From CAZAEL01 sp964484135 (lineage in GTDB: Bacteria > Elusimicrobiota > Elusimicrobia > FEN-1173), in assembly GCA_964484135.1 (NCBI GenBank), contig CAZAEL010000011.1, forward strand, positions 1 through 58,751: 58,751 nucleotides of DNA, written 5' to 3'. Position numbers and translations under genes: made by a program. Shown in pieces: positions 34,163 through 42,194 of this stretch (positions are counted from its first letter, which is position 1; every line of letters starts with the position of its first letter). Under the pieces are notes generated by a model that was not told the DNA's origin, did no database searches, and was given only the letters and a program-made list of their open reading frames with translations.

Positions 34163-35270
34163 GGTCGTCCCGGAAACGGACGCCGTCCCCTCCGTGGAAC
34201 AATTTGGCGTCGAAGAGCACGCCGCGGTTGGCCCGGTAAGACACCTTCAGCCAGCGGGCGCCGGAGGCCTCCAGCCGCCGACGGACGCGGGACGTGTCGT
34301 AAGCGGTGTAATCCTCGAAGGCCCAGTCCGCCGGCGGCCTGGCGTCGTAAAAGGTCAAGCCGCCCGAGTCCGGATCCAGGTTGGCCCGGTCCGGCGTGAT
34401 CCAAAGGTTGAGCGTCACGGCGCCGCCGTCCGCGTGGACGCCGATCCCCCTCTCGCCCGGCGCGTACTTGAAGGCCCAGGCGGTCTGGAAAGGAAGTTTT
34501 CCCAGCACGGACGGAAGGCGCTCCCGCAGCTCCCGCGCGATCTGGAAGACGAGCCCGCAGGCCAGTCCGTGGTCCAGCCGCACACCCAGGTACCCGGGGA
34601 GCTTGACGTCGTGCCACATCACCGACTCCAGCGCCATCCGGCGCAGGCGGGACAAGGCCTCCCGCGACAGGACGCCGTCGATGACCGCCACGGGCGGCGT
34701 CCCGGACCGAAAGTCCCTTTCGATCCGGGCGAAATCCAGGGACGGGTTCAGCGCGCCGCCGGGCGCGGGGCCCGGCCGGTAAGAATGGACCAGCCGCCCG
34801 TACGCCGGTCCGAGCCGGCGGGCCAGAGCGTCGTCCACCGCCCGGAAAAATTCCCCTCCCTCGAGCATCTCGTCCAGCAGGCGGGCATGGCCCGACACCC
34901 GCTTCAGGAACGACGCCGGGAGGACGCGGCGCCGGACCAGGTAACGGAACTGTTGAAGGTCATGGGCCAGCTTGAAAAGGGAGACGACGGCGGGCGAGGC
35001 GGCGGGGCGCGCCAGGTGCCGCAGGGGCAGGGGCATGGCGTCCAGCGCCCGGCCGGCGTCCAGGAACCGCCGCAGGGCGGCATCCAGGTCGCCGGCCCGC
35101 AGGGCGTTCCGGGCCAGCTGTTCCAGCATGCGGAGCTCGGCCACCGCGCCGCCGGGGTCGGCCTCCCGGGAAACTTTCCCCAGGGACGCCAGGAAACGCT
35201 CCACCTCCTCCGTCCCCGGTGAGAGGGCGGAGGCCCGCCGCAGCGATGTCGACAATCCGTTCGATCCCAT
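34122..35270 (-). CDS. 2OG-Fe(II) oxygenase with helical N-terminal domain (cassette B, first gene)
   Basis: A 382-residue protein. Residues 20-110 are helical and may form a repeat-type substrate-binding domain. Residues ~190-382 are an oxygenase domain: H-x-D in GIGVHADGGAVTLNLWI (about 277), distal histidine in LFDAKLFHGGDG (about 357), and the 2-oxoglutarate arginine in SRRVNLAFLFG. ATG at 35270 has an AGGGA site. It is the first gene behind the cassette B promoter. Likely hydroxylates the cassette peptide. Confidence 0.8.
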   Translation of the reverse strand: MGSNGLSTSLRRASALSPGTEEVERFLASLGKVSREADPGGAVAELRMLEQLARNALRAGDLDAALRRFLDAGRALDAMPLPLRHLARPAASPAVVSLFKLAHDLQQFRYLVRRRVLPASFLKRVSGHARLLDEMLEGGEFFRAVDDALARRLGPAYGRLVHSYRPGPAPGGALNPSLDFARIERDFRSGTPPVAVIDGVLSREALSRLRRMALESVMWHDVKLPGYLGVRLDHGLACGLVFQIARELRERLPSVLGKLPFQTAWAFKYAPGERGIGVHADGGAVTLNLWITPDRANLDPDSGGLTFYDARPPADWAFEDYTAYDTSRVRRRLEASGARWLKVSYRANRGVLFDAKLFHGGDGVRFRDDHVSRRVNLAFLFG

Positions 35271-35455
35271 GCCGAAGTCCCTCGAAAAAAGCCGCGCCCT
35301 TTCGCGCCGGGCGCGGGAAGACCGTGTCGATCTCGGAAGACGGTGAAACGGGGGTGTCGCGGGCGGATGATGTCGTCGTGGGATTCGCCGCCCCGGGAGA
35401 CGGGCCCCTTGAGTGTGGGCGCGGTTCTCAATCCCGCTGGAAAAACGGGCGTCTT

Positions 35456-35484
35456 AGTTTACCACGCCGCAGAAACGCCGTCAA
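35456..35484 (-). promoter_or_regulatory. Cassette B promoter
   Basis: On the minus strand TTGACG (35479-35484), a 17-base spacer and TAAACT (35456-35461) with extended -10 TGG. It matches the cassette A promoter in and around both boxes (CCAGxGTTCATTGACGG and GCGTGGTAAACTAA), with a diverged spacer of the same length. Confidence 0.75.
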
Positions 35485-35782
35485 TGAACTCTGGGGGCGC
35501 CAGGGCGCTCAAGGCCAGGGCCTCGCGGCGGATGAGGGTCCGCGTGGTGCGGGACAAATTGAGCCGGCCGTCGATCCGGGCGGCCATGCGCTGGCCGGAC
35601 GCCCTGATGCGGCGCGGACAGTCCCGGCCCGCCGCGCCCGCCAAAACGAGACATCCCCACAAACCGGCTTTCTTCACAAAACGCCCCCTTGCGCGCGCCA
35701 TGAAATGAAAGGACACCCGTCTGCCGGATCGGACCGCGTGGTTGGTGTCATGCGCCTCCTTCGATGCCGCGCCGGGATCGCC

Positions 35783-35811
35783 TTGACAACGTTGCAATTC
35801 CATGTTAATAT
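35783..35811 (+). promoter_or_regulatory. Sigma70-type promoter for the regulator-kinase operon
   Basis: TTGACA (35783-35788), a 17-base spacer and TAATAT (35806-35811) in an AT-rich stretch, 46 bases before the regulator start. It is the closest match to consensus in the window. Confidence 0.75.
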
Positions 35812-35857
35812 GTAAAATAAGCCTAATTTGATTATTTTGAACCGGGGAGGATGCGCC

Positions 35858-36457
35858 TTGGACGCCGTCCTGACCACCCATCAGATCGCCCGGGCCCTGT
35901 CCGTGGACATCGGCACCGTCATCCGCTGGATCGACGGCGCCAGGCTGCCGGCGTACCGCACGCCGGGCGGACACCGCCGGGTCAAAAGAGGCGACTTTGA
36001 GAATTTCGTCCGCAGCCACAACCTGCCGGCGCCGGCCGCCATGGCCCGACGGCGGAAGTCCGTGTTGGTGGTGGAGGACGACGAGGACTTCCAGCGGATG
36101 ATCGAGGGCTTCCTCCGCCTGATCCGCAAGGACCTGGCCGTGCACCGGGCGGACGACGGCTTCCTGGCCGGCAAGATGGTGGAGTCGCTGAAGCCGGACG
36201 TGGTCCTGCTGGACCTGTTCCTGCCGGGACTCAACGGCTTCCGGGTGTGCGAACACATCCGCCAAGACCCGGCGCTGGACCGGACGTGGATCCTGGCCGT
36301 CTCCGCCCGCGGCTCGGCCGAAGACCAAAAGAGGATCCTGCGGGCGGGCGCGGACGCGTTCCTGGCCAAACCCTTCGGCCTGGAGCCGTTCCAGGCCCTC
36401 CTGCGGGGGATGCTGGCGTCCCCCCGGCGCCTGAAGACCCCGGCGCGCGCGGCATGA
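35858..36457 (+). CDS. Response regulator with N-terminal MerR/excisionase-type HTH and C-terminal receiver
   Basis: A 199-residue protein with reversed architecture. Residues 1-55 are an excisionase-like winged helix-turn-helix (LTTHQIARALSVDIGTVIRWI, then TPGGHRRVKRGDF), and residues 65-190 a receiver with VLVVEDDEDFQ, phospho-acceptor Asp in VVLLDLFLPGLNG and the lysine in FLAKPFG. The TTG at 35858 is chosen for its GGGGAGG ribosome-binding site. The stop overlaps the kinase ATG (ATGA). It is divergent from cassette B, so it is a candidate regulator of the peptide operons, by location only. Confidence 0.85.
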   Translation: MDAVLTTHQIARALSVDIGTVIRWIDGARLPAYRTPGGHRRVKRGDFENFVRSHNLPAPAAMARRRKSVLVVEDDEDFQRMIEGFLRLIRKDLAVHRADDGFLAGKMVESLKPDVVLLDLFLPGLNGFRVCEHIRQDPALDRTWILAVSARGSAEDQKRILRAGADAFLAKPFGLEPFQALLRGMLASPRRLKTPARAA

Positions 36458-37908
36458 CGACGCCCCTTCGTCTCCTTCTGGTGGAAGATTCGGAGGAGGA
36501 CGCCCTGCTCCTCCTGCGGGAACTCCGGCAACGGGGGTACGCGCCCGCGCACAAGCGGGTGGACACCGCCGCGGCCATGACCGCGGCGCTCCTGGAAGCC
36601 GAGTGGGACCTGGTGATCGCCGACTACCGCATGCCCCGCTTCAGCGGGGAGGAGGCCCTCCGCCTCCTGCGGGGCCAGGGGTACGACCTGCCCTTCATCA
36701 TGGTCTCCGGGGTCCTGGGGGAGGAGGCGGCGGTGGAGGCCATGCGCACCGGCGTGGACGATTACATCCTCAAAGGAAACCTGGCGCGGCTGGCCCCGGC
36801 CGTGGCGCGGGAACTGCGCAAGAACGAGGAGCGCCGGCGCCGCCGGGGCGCCGAACGCAACCTGCGTTTGAGCGAGGCCCGCCAGTCCCTGTTGCTCCGC
36901 TCCGTGCCGGCGGCCTTGTACAGCGCCGCCATGCCGCCGGACCTGCGGCGGACCTGGATCAGCCGGAACGTGGAGAACCTCTCCGGTTTTTCTGCGGACC
37001 GCCTGCTGGAGGTGGATTTTTGGAAGTCGCGCATCCACCCGGAGGACCGGGCCACGGTCCTCGCGCGCCTGGAGGACATCCCCGACAAAAAAAGACATGT
37101 TTCCCTGGAATACCGGTGGCGGTGCGCGGACAACGCGTACCGGTGGTTCCTGGACCGCCTGACCGTGCTCCAGGACGAGGCGGGCCGTCCCCTGGAACTC
37201 GCCGGCACCTGGCTGGACATCACGGACCGGGTGCGGGGGGAGGAATACGTCAAGGCGTCCCTCCGGGAAAAGGAAACCCTCCTCAAAGAGATCCACCACC
37301 GCGTCAAGAACAACCTCCAGATCATGCAAAACCTCATCGACCTCCAGGCCCGGCGGCTGAAGGACCCGGCGGCCCTGCCCGGCCTGCAAGACTGCCTCGG
37401 ACGGGTCAAGGCCCTGGCCATGGTCCACGAAAAGCTCCACCGTTCCGCGGACCTGGACAGCGTCAACTTCGCCGACTACGCGCGGGATTTGGTCCAAAGC
37501 CTCTTCCAGGCCTACGGCGCCGACGGAAAACGCATCGCCCTCCGCGCGGAGGTCCAGGAAATCTTCCTGGGCATGGACGAGGCCGTCCCCTGCGGCCTCC
37601 TGCTCCATGAACTGGTGTCCAACAGCCTCAAACACGCGTTCCCCGGCGGCAGGACGGGGCAGGTGTGGATCGGCCTGAGCCAGGCGGACGGACGGGCCCG
37701 CCTGCGGGTCGGGGACGACGGCGTGGGCCTGCCGGCGGGCCTGGATTTCCGGGCCAGCGGCACCGTGGGTCTGCAATTGGTCTCCACCCTGGCCCGTCAG
37801 CTGGGCGGCGACATCCGAAAAAAGGAGGGGCGGGGGACCGAGTTCGAGATCTCTTTTCCCCTCCCGGGCAAGGGCGTCCGCGCCTTCCTCCCAAATTCCG
37901 ATTCCTGA
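36454..37908 (+). CDS. Receiver-PAS-histidine kinase (HisKA_2 type)
   Basis: A 484-residue cytoplasmic protein. Receiver (about 5-125, LVIADYRMPRFSG), a linker, a PAS fold (about 145-265, ending GTWLDITDR), then a HisKA_2-type phospho-acceptor EIHHRVKNNLQIMQNLI and a HATPase domain (HELVSNSLKHAFPGG, VGDDGVGLP, GTVGLQLVSTLARQLGG). HisKA_2 kinases often act in light, stress or general-stress pathways. ATG overlaps the upstream regulator stop. Together with the flanking regulators it forms a compact relay. Confidence 0.9.
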   Translation: MTTPLRLLLVEDSEEDALLLLRELRQRGYAPAHKRVDTAAAMTAALLEAEWDLVIADYRMPRFSGEEALRLLRGQGYDLPFIMVSGVLGEEAAVEAMRTGVDDYILKGNLARLAPAVARELRKNEERRRRRGAERNLRLSEARQSLLLRSVPAALYSAAMPPDLRRTWISRNVENLSGFSADRLLEVDFWKSRIHPEDRATVLARLEDIPDKKRHVSLEYRWRCADNAYRWFLDRLTVLQDEAGRPLELAGTWLDITDRVRGEEYVKASLREKETLLKEIHHRVKNNLQIMQNLIDLQARRLKDPAALPGLQDCLGRVKALAMVHEKLHRSADLDSVNFADYARDLVQSLFQAYGADGKRIALRAEVQEIFLGMDEAVPCGLLLHELVSNSLKHAFPGGRTGQVWIGLSQADGRARLRVGDDGVGLPAGLDFRASGTVGLQLVSTLARQLGGDIRKKEGRGTEFEISFPLPGKGVRAFLPNSDS

Positions 37909-37980
37909 AGACGAAAACGCCGTCCCCCATTCAGAAGCCTGGAACGGGGACGGTGCGCGGCCCCGGGGAGGAAGGTCCCG

Positions 37981-38364
37981 ATGAAAGGACAAGACAAGGC
38001 AAAACCCAGGATCCTGGCGGTGGACGACGAGCCCGACTTTCTGGAACTCGTGCGGTTCGCCCTGGCCGGCGCCTATGACCTTCACTGTCTTTCCAGCGGG
38101 GAGGACATCCTGGACCACGTGGCCGCCATTGAGCCGGACCTGGCCATCCTGGACGTGTACATGCCGGGCGCCGACGGCTTCCAGCTGGGCCAGCAAATCC
38201 GGTCGGACGGCCGTTTTTCGTCCCTCCCCCTCCTCTTTTTGACCTCCTCCAAAAAAGACGAGGATTTCTTCAAGGCCCTGGAATTGGGGGCCGCCTCGTA
38301 CCTCAACAAGCCCATCCGGGCGGGTCAGCTCCGCTCGCGCATCCGCGAAATCCTGGGGACGTGA
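37981..38364 (+). CDS. Single-domain response regulator
   Basis: A 127-residue receiver: ILAVDDEPDFLELV, phospho-acceptor Asp in LAILDVYMPGADG, LLFLTSSKKDEDF and the lysine in SYLNKPIRAGQL. No output domain. It follows the kinase by 72 bases that include an inverted repeat (CCGTCCCC ... GGGGACGG, about 37921-37961), so it may be differently expressed. Probably the kinase's phosphorelay partner. Confidence 0.9.
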   Translation: MKGQDKAKPRILAVDDEPDFLELVRFALAGAYDLHCLSSGEDILDHVAAIEPDLAILDVYMPGADGFQLGQQIRSDGRFSSLPLLFLTSSKKDEDFFKALELGAASYLNKPIRAGQLRSRIREILGT

Positions 38365-38368
38365 GGGG

Positions 38369-38401
38369 CGGGGGCGCGCCCGTCTGTCGGCGCGCGCCCC
38401 C
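38369..38401 (+). terminator. GC-rich hairpin after the receiver gene
   Basis: GGGGGCGCGC and GCGCGCCCCC form a strong stem 5 bases after the stop. There is no U-run, so factor-independent termination is uncertain. An extended -10 (TGTGGTAAAAT, 38404-38414) follows immediately for the next gene. Confidence 0.4.
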
Positions 38402-38433
38402 GATGTGGTAAAATCCTTGGGAGAACCCGTCCC

Positions 38434-38811
38434 ATGAAACCCGTCCGCGCCCTGCTGGCCTCCGCCTTCCTTTTCGCCTGCGGCCCCCTCCTCCACGCCG
38501 CGGGCGATGAGTTCCTCTTCCTTCGCGTCGCCTGGAACAACCCCTTCAACCCCTCCCAGGGTCAGGAAACCCGTTTCGAATACCTGGTCCGCGGCCAGGA
38601 CAGCCCGGTGCGGCTGTGGGTGTTCACCCTGGACGGTCACCGGGTCCTCCGCCTGGCCGACCACGTGGCCCAGGCCGACGTCCTCTACACCCGGGCTTGG
38701 GACGGGCGGAACGAAGAAGGCCAGTTGGTGGACTCGGGCGTGTACTTCGTGGTCCTGGACACGGGCCAGGGCCAGCGCAAGGTCCGGCGCGTGGCCGTCC
38801 TCAAGGAGTGA
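38434..38811 (+). CDS. Exported FlgD-Ig-like domain protein
   Basis: A 125-residue protein with a signal peptide (LLASAFLFACGPLLHAAG) followed by a single FlgD-type immunoglobulin-like domain (NPFNPSQGQETRFEYLV, VRLWVFTLDGHRVLRL, WDGRNEEGQLVDSGVYFVVL). Such domains occur at the ends of secreted or surface proteins in several diderm phyla. It directly precedes the PorV-like gene, 15 bases away, and probably works with it at the cell surface. An isolated domain of this kind may be an adaptor or assembly partner. Confidence 0.75.
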   Translation: MKPVRALLASAFLFACGPLLHAAGDEFLFLRVAWNNPFNPSQGQETRFEYLVRGQDSPVRLWVFTLDGHRVLRLADHVAQADVLYTRAWDGRNEEGQLVDSGVYFVVLDTGQGQRKVRRVAVLKE

Positions 38812-38826
38812 CCGGCCGGGGACGAG

Positions 38827-40851
38827 ATGGACAGACCGTTTAACGGAAGGAAACGTTCCGAAAGACCGCGCGGGGGATCGCCGTTCATCCCCCTCGTCCT
38901 TTTCCCGCTTCTCCTCTCCGTCCCTTTTCTGGATGCCGCCACCCGCCCGGGCAAGGACGGCGCGGTGTTCCTGCGCCTGCCCGTGGGCGCCCGTTCCGTG
39001 GGCATGGGGGAAGCCTTCGCCGTCCCGGCGGACGACGGCCACGCCCTTTTCTGGAACCCCGCGGGACTGGCGCCGTCCCGCACCCCCTCCCTGTCCCTGG
39101 GCCATGCCTTTTATTTCGATCAGACGCGCCTGGACAGCCTGGCCGCCTTCTACCCCACCCAGTGGGGCGGGGCCGCGATCGGGACGCGGTGGCTGACCGC
39201 GCCCGCCCTTCCCCGCCTCCGCGACGGCGCGGACGCCGGAGACTTCAGCCCCTGGGAACGCACGGCCGAGGCGGCCTTGGCCTTCGGGAAGAAGACTTTT
39301 TCCGTGGGCGTGGCGGGGCGGCTCTATCAGGCGAGGCTTGACCAGCGCACCATCAACGCCCTCATGGGGGACGCGGGCCTCCTCAAAACCTGGCGGAAAG
39401 GACGCTACCGGGCGGGGCTGGCGGTCCAAAACATGGGATCGCCTTTCGGATACGGCTCATCGCAGGACCTCAAGAGCCAGCCGCCCCGCCTGTGGCGGTT
39501 CGGCGCGGGGCTGCGCCCGGGCAAATCCCTGTTCGTTTCCCTGGAACATCAAAAGCCCCAGAGGCTGCAGGGAGAAACCCACGCGGGCGTGGAATATTGG
39601 GCCGCCCCCTCCCTGGCCCTGCGCGCGGGATATTTGTGGCGTTCCCCCCGGGAGCGGGAGGCCCTGGACCCCCTGACCCACTGGCGGTTCGGCACCGGAC
39701 TTCGTTTCGGCGGCATGGATGTGGACTACGCGTACGCGCCCGCCCACCTCTTGGGGGACGTCCACCACGTTTCCCTGGGGTACCGTTTCCTGGGCCTCAC
39801 GGAGCTGGAGGAGGGAGGACGCCTTTCCCTGGAGGCCAAACCCCTTTGTTTTTCGCCCAACGGCGACAAGCGCGCCGACGCCTGCTTCTTCTTCCTGGGG
39901 CTGGAAGGCATCCAGAGCGTTTCCAAGTGGACGGTGGACGTCCGGAACAGCCAGAGCAAGCTGGTGCGGCGGTACAAGGGACGCGGCGCCCTGCCGGGCC
40001 TGACCGAATGGGACGGAAAAGACGCGGACGGAAAAACGGCGCCGGACGACACGTACCTCGTCCAGGCGCGCGTGTGGGGCCGGCAATCCCAGGCCCTGTC
40101 CCCTCCGGTCCGGATCACGATGGACGCCACGCCTCCCGAAGTCGAACTGTCCCTCTCCACCGCCGTCTTCTCGCCGGACGGGGACGGCGCGGACGACGTC
40201 CTGATCCTCCGGGGAGAGGCGTTGGACCTCAACCCCCTCGTGCTCTGGGAGCTCCGGATCCTCGCCCGGGACGAAAGGGAGACCGCGGTCTTCTCCTCCA
40301 CCGGGCATTTCGAGAACCGCCGCTCGTCCTTCGCCTGGGACGGCTCCACCCTGGACGCGGGGAAGACCGTCGCCAACGGGCTGTACGAAATCCGGCTCAC
40401 GGCGGAGGACGCGGCCGGCAACGTCTCCAGGCCCGCTCTCGGCCAAGTGGAGGTCCGGGTGGCCTCGGCCACCGTGATCCGGAACCGGCTCTCCGACCTG
40501 CCCCTGCAGGAGACCGCCTCCGGCCATTACAGGATCGCCCTGCCCAGCGAGGCCCTCTTCGAGCACCGCCGGAGCGTCCAGATATCGGAACGTTCGGCCC
40601 CCCTGCGGTCCCAGATCGTGACGTTCGCCAAGACCTTCCCGGACCACAGGATCCTCATCAACGGCCGGGTCGGGTCCGAACGATCCTCCGCCAAACGGAC
40701 GGAACTCTCCAGCGCCCAGGCCTGGGCCCTGTACAGCGCCCTGGTGAAGGCCGGCGTGTCCGCCGTCCGTGTGGAGGTGCACGGCTTGGGCGGCGCCGCC
40801 GGGGACGCGGCCCCCGTCCCTTTTGCGCCGCCCGCCGAAAAAGTAGAATAA
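38827..40851 (+). CDS. PorV/PorQ-type outer-membrane protein with FlgD-like and OmpA-like modules
   Basis: A 674-residue exported protein. After a signal/anchor segment (residues ~20-38) comes a PorV/UPF0164-like barrel region (about 45-330; LPVGARSVGMGEAFAV, ALFWNPAGLA). Two FlgD/Ig-like modules with SPNGD and SPDGDGADD motifs follow (about 335-560), then a C-terminal OmpA-like segment (about 580-665; FPDHRILINGRVGSE, SSAQAWALYSALVKAGV). The combination suggests a surface barrel tied to peptidoglycan. Functional role (secretion system part or structural porin) cannot be decided. Confidence 0.7.
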   Translation: MDRPFNGRKRSERPRGGSPFIPLVLFPLLLSVPFLDAATRPGKDGAVFLRLPVGARSVGMGEAFAVPADDGHALFWNPAGLAPSRTPSLSLGHAFYFDQTRLDSLAAFYPTQWGGAAIGTRWLTAPALPRLRDGADAGDFSPWERTAEAALAFGKKTFSVGVAGRLYQARLDQRTINALMGDAGLLKTWRKGRYRAGLAVQNMGSPFGYGSSQDLKSQPPRLWRFGAGLRPGKSLFVSLEHQKPQRLQGETHAGVEYWAAPSLALRAGYLWRSPREREALDPLTHWRFGTGLRFGGMDVDYAYAPAHLLGDVHHVSLGYRFLGLTELEEGGRLSLEAKPLCFSPNGDKRADACFFFLGLEGIQSVSKWTVDVRNSQSKLVRRYKGRGALPGLTEWDGKDADGKTAPDDTYLVQARVWGRQSQALSPPVRITMDATPPEVELSLSTAVFSPDGDGADDVLILRGEALDLNPLVLWELRILARDERETAVFSSTGHFENRRSSFAWDGSTLDAGKTVANGLYEIRLTAEDAAGNVSRPALGQVEVRVASATVIRNRLSDLPLQETASGHYRIALPSEALFEHRRSVQISERSAPLRSQIVTFAKTFPDHRILINGRVGSERSSAKRTELSSAQAWALYSALVKAGVSAVRVEVHGLGGAAGDAAPVPFAPPAEKVE

Positions 40852-40932
40852 CTCGAGGCTCCCCGGGCGCGCCGCCGGGAAACGCCGGGGGCGGACAAGG
40901 GGAGCCCAATCCGCGCACTCAAGGGGATAACC

Positions 40933-42192
40933 ATGAAACGTTGCCGTCCGTTCTTTTCGCTGGGTCTGGGTCTGCTGTTGCTCTCGGCCGCCGACGCACG
41001 GGGAAGCGCCTTCGACATGCCGCAGGAGGATTCCGGCGGCGCGGGAGGCGTCTCCGTCCGGGGCCTGATGGATCTGCGGTTCGTGCGCACCTCCCGCCAG
41101 AAAAGCTGGCTCTACGACGTGGTCAAGAACCGCGCGGGGACGAACAAACTGCGTTACGGCGGCAAGGACATCACCGCCGACGAGATCGGGGACCGGCCCG
41201 CCACCCAGTTCGCCATCCCGCAGGCGAGCCTCGTCGTGGAGGCCCCCGTCTGGCCCAAGAGCCGCCTCCACCTGCAGGCCAACTTCGACGCCGACTTCGA
41301 GACCGGCAACGGCGCCGCCGGGCTGGTCGAAGCGTACGCCGTCACCGAACACCGCCTGGCCCGCCACGACTTCCGGGCGCGGCTCGGCGCCTTCGTCCCT
41401 CCTCTGTCCTGGGAGCACCCCGAGTTGGCCTGGAGCACCCGCTACACCCTCACCCCTTCGGCCATGGCGAGCTGGGCGGGCGAAGACCTCCGCGCCTTCG
41501 GCGCCGAAGGCGCCTGGCGGTGGCAATTCTCCGGGCCCGTCGCCTCCCAGCTGACGGCCGGCCTCTTCTCCGGCAGCGACCAGACGGGCTGGATCCTCCT
41601 GGTGCGCGGCTGGGCGCTGCACGATTACCAGCCGGACCTGAACTTCACGTACAAGATCCAGGAGGGCGGCGGCGTGGAGACGAACCGCCCCTTCAAGGAG
41701 CTGGACGGCCGCCTCGGCCATTACGCGCGGCTGAACCTTCACCTCTGGAAAGGCCTGGCGGAACTCCAGGGCGGGGCGTGGGACAACAACACGGACATCA
41801 ACGTGCAGACCATCGGCTCGCACCTGGACGCCTACCACGCCGCGTTCCGGGACTACGGGCTCAAGCTGTCCCACCGCCGGCTCACCCTGATGGCGCAGGG
41901 CCTCAAAGGCTCGGTGGAGTCCAAGAGCTTCGCCAAGCGCGACTTTGACGCGGGGCACGTCCTCCTGTCCCTGGAATGGCGGCGCCTGCGGGCGTCGGCC
42001 CGCGGCGACCGCTTCGAGGTGGACAAGCTCGAAAAGGGGCGGGCCTGGTCCGGCGCCCTGTCCTGCCGGGTCTCCCCGCGCCAGCGGATCACCGCGGAAT
42101 ACGTCCACGCCGCGACGGATCCCTTCGGCGCCCCCAAGTCTCAGCGGGTCCACAACCGGCTCTTCTCCCTGAACCATCGCTGGCTGTTCTGA
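40933..42192 (+). CDS. Outer-membrane beta-barrel porin-like protein
   Basis: A 419-residue exported protein with a signal peptide (FSLGLGLLLLSAADARG) and alternating aromatic strands throughout (RLHLQANFDADF, FRARLGAFVPPLSWEHPEL, WILLVRGWALHDYQPDLNFTYKI). It ends in the typical outer-membrane terminal aromatic (HRWLF). The layout is that of phosphate-selective or general porins. The cupredoxin-like gene follows after 2 bases, suggesting a shared transport or redox role. Confidence 0.65.
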   Translation: MKRCRPFFSLGLGLLLLSAADARGSAFDMPQEDSGGAGGVSVRGLMDLRFVRTSRQKSWLYDVVKNRAGTNKLRYGGKDITADEIGDRPATQFAIPQASLVVEAPVWPKSRLHLQANFDADFETGNGAAGLVEAYAVTEHRLARHDFRARLGAFVPPLSWEHPELAWSTRYTLTPSAMASWAGEDLRAFGAEGAWRWQFSGPVASQLTAGLFSGSDQTGWILLVRGWALHDYQPDLNFTYKIQEGGGVETNRPFKELDGRLGHYARLNLHLWKGLAELQGGAWDNNTDINVQTIGSHLDAYHAAFRDYGLKLSHRRLTLMAQGLKGSVESKSFAKRDFDAGHVLLSLEWRRLRASARGDRFEVDKLEKGRAWSGALSCRVSPRQRITAEYVHAATDPFGAPKSQRVHNRLFSLNHRWLF

Positions 42193-42194
42193 CC

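Larger units (their letters stand above)
35271..35857. other. Divergent control region between cassette B and the HTH-receiver regulator
   Basis: About 590 bases. The left part is the cassette B leader (~185 bases) with its leftward promoter at 35456-35484; the right part has a strong rightward promoter at 35783-35811. Between them, 35490-35780 is open on the minus strand (an ~80-codon frame from about 35700), but that frame runs through the promoter and lacks a ribosome-binding site, so I do not call a gene. Confidence 0.6.

Noticed and set aside
35459..35700. An ~80-codon minus-strand frame between the regulator and cassette B
   Set aside because: It runs through the cassette B promoter, lacks a ribosome-binding site and is arginine-rich like a shadow frame.
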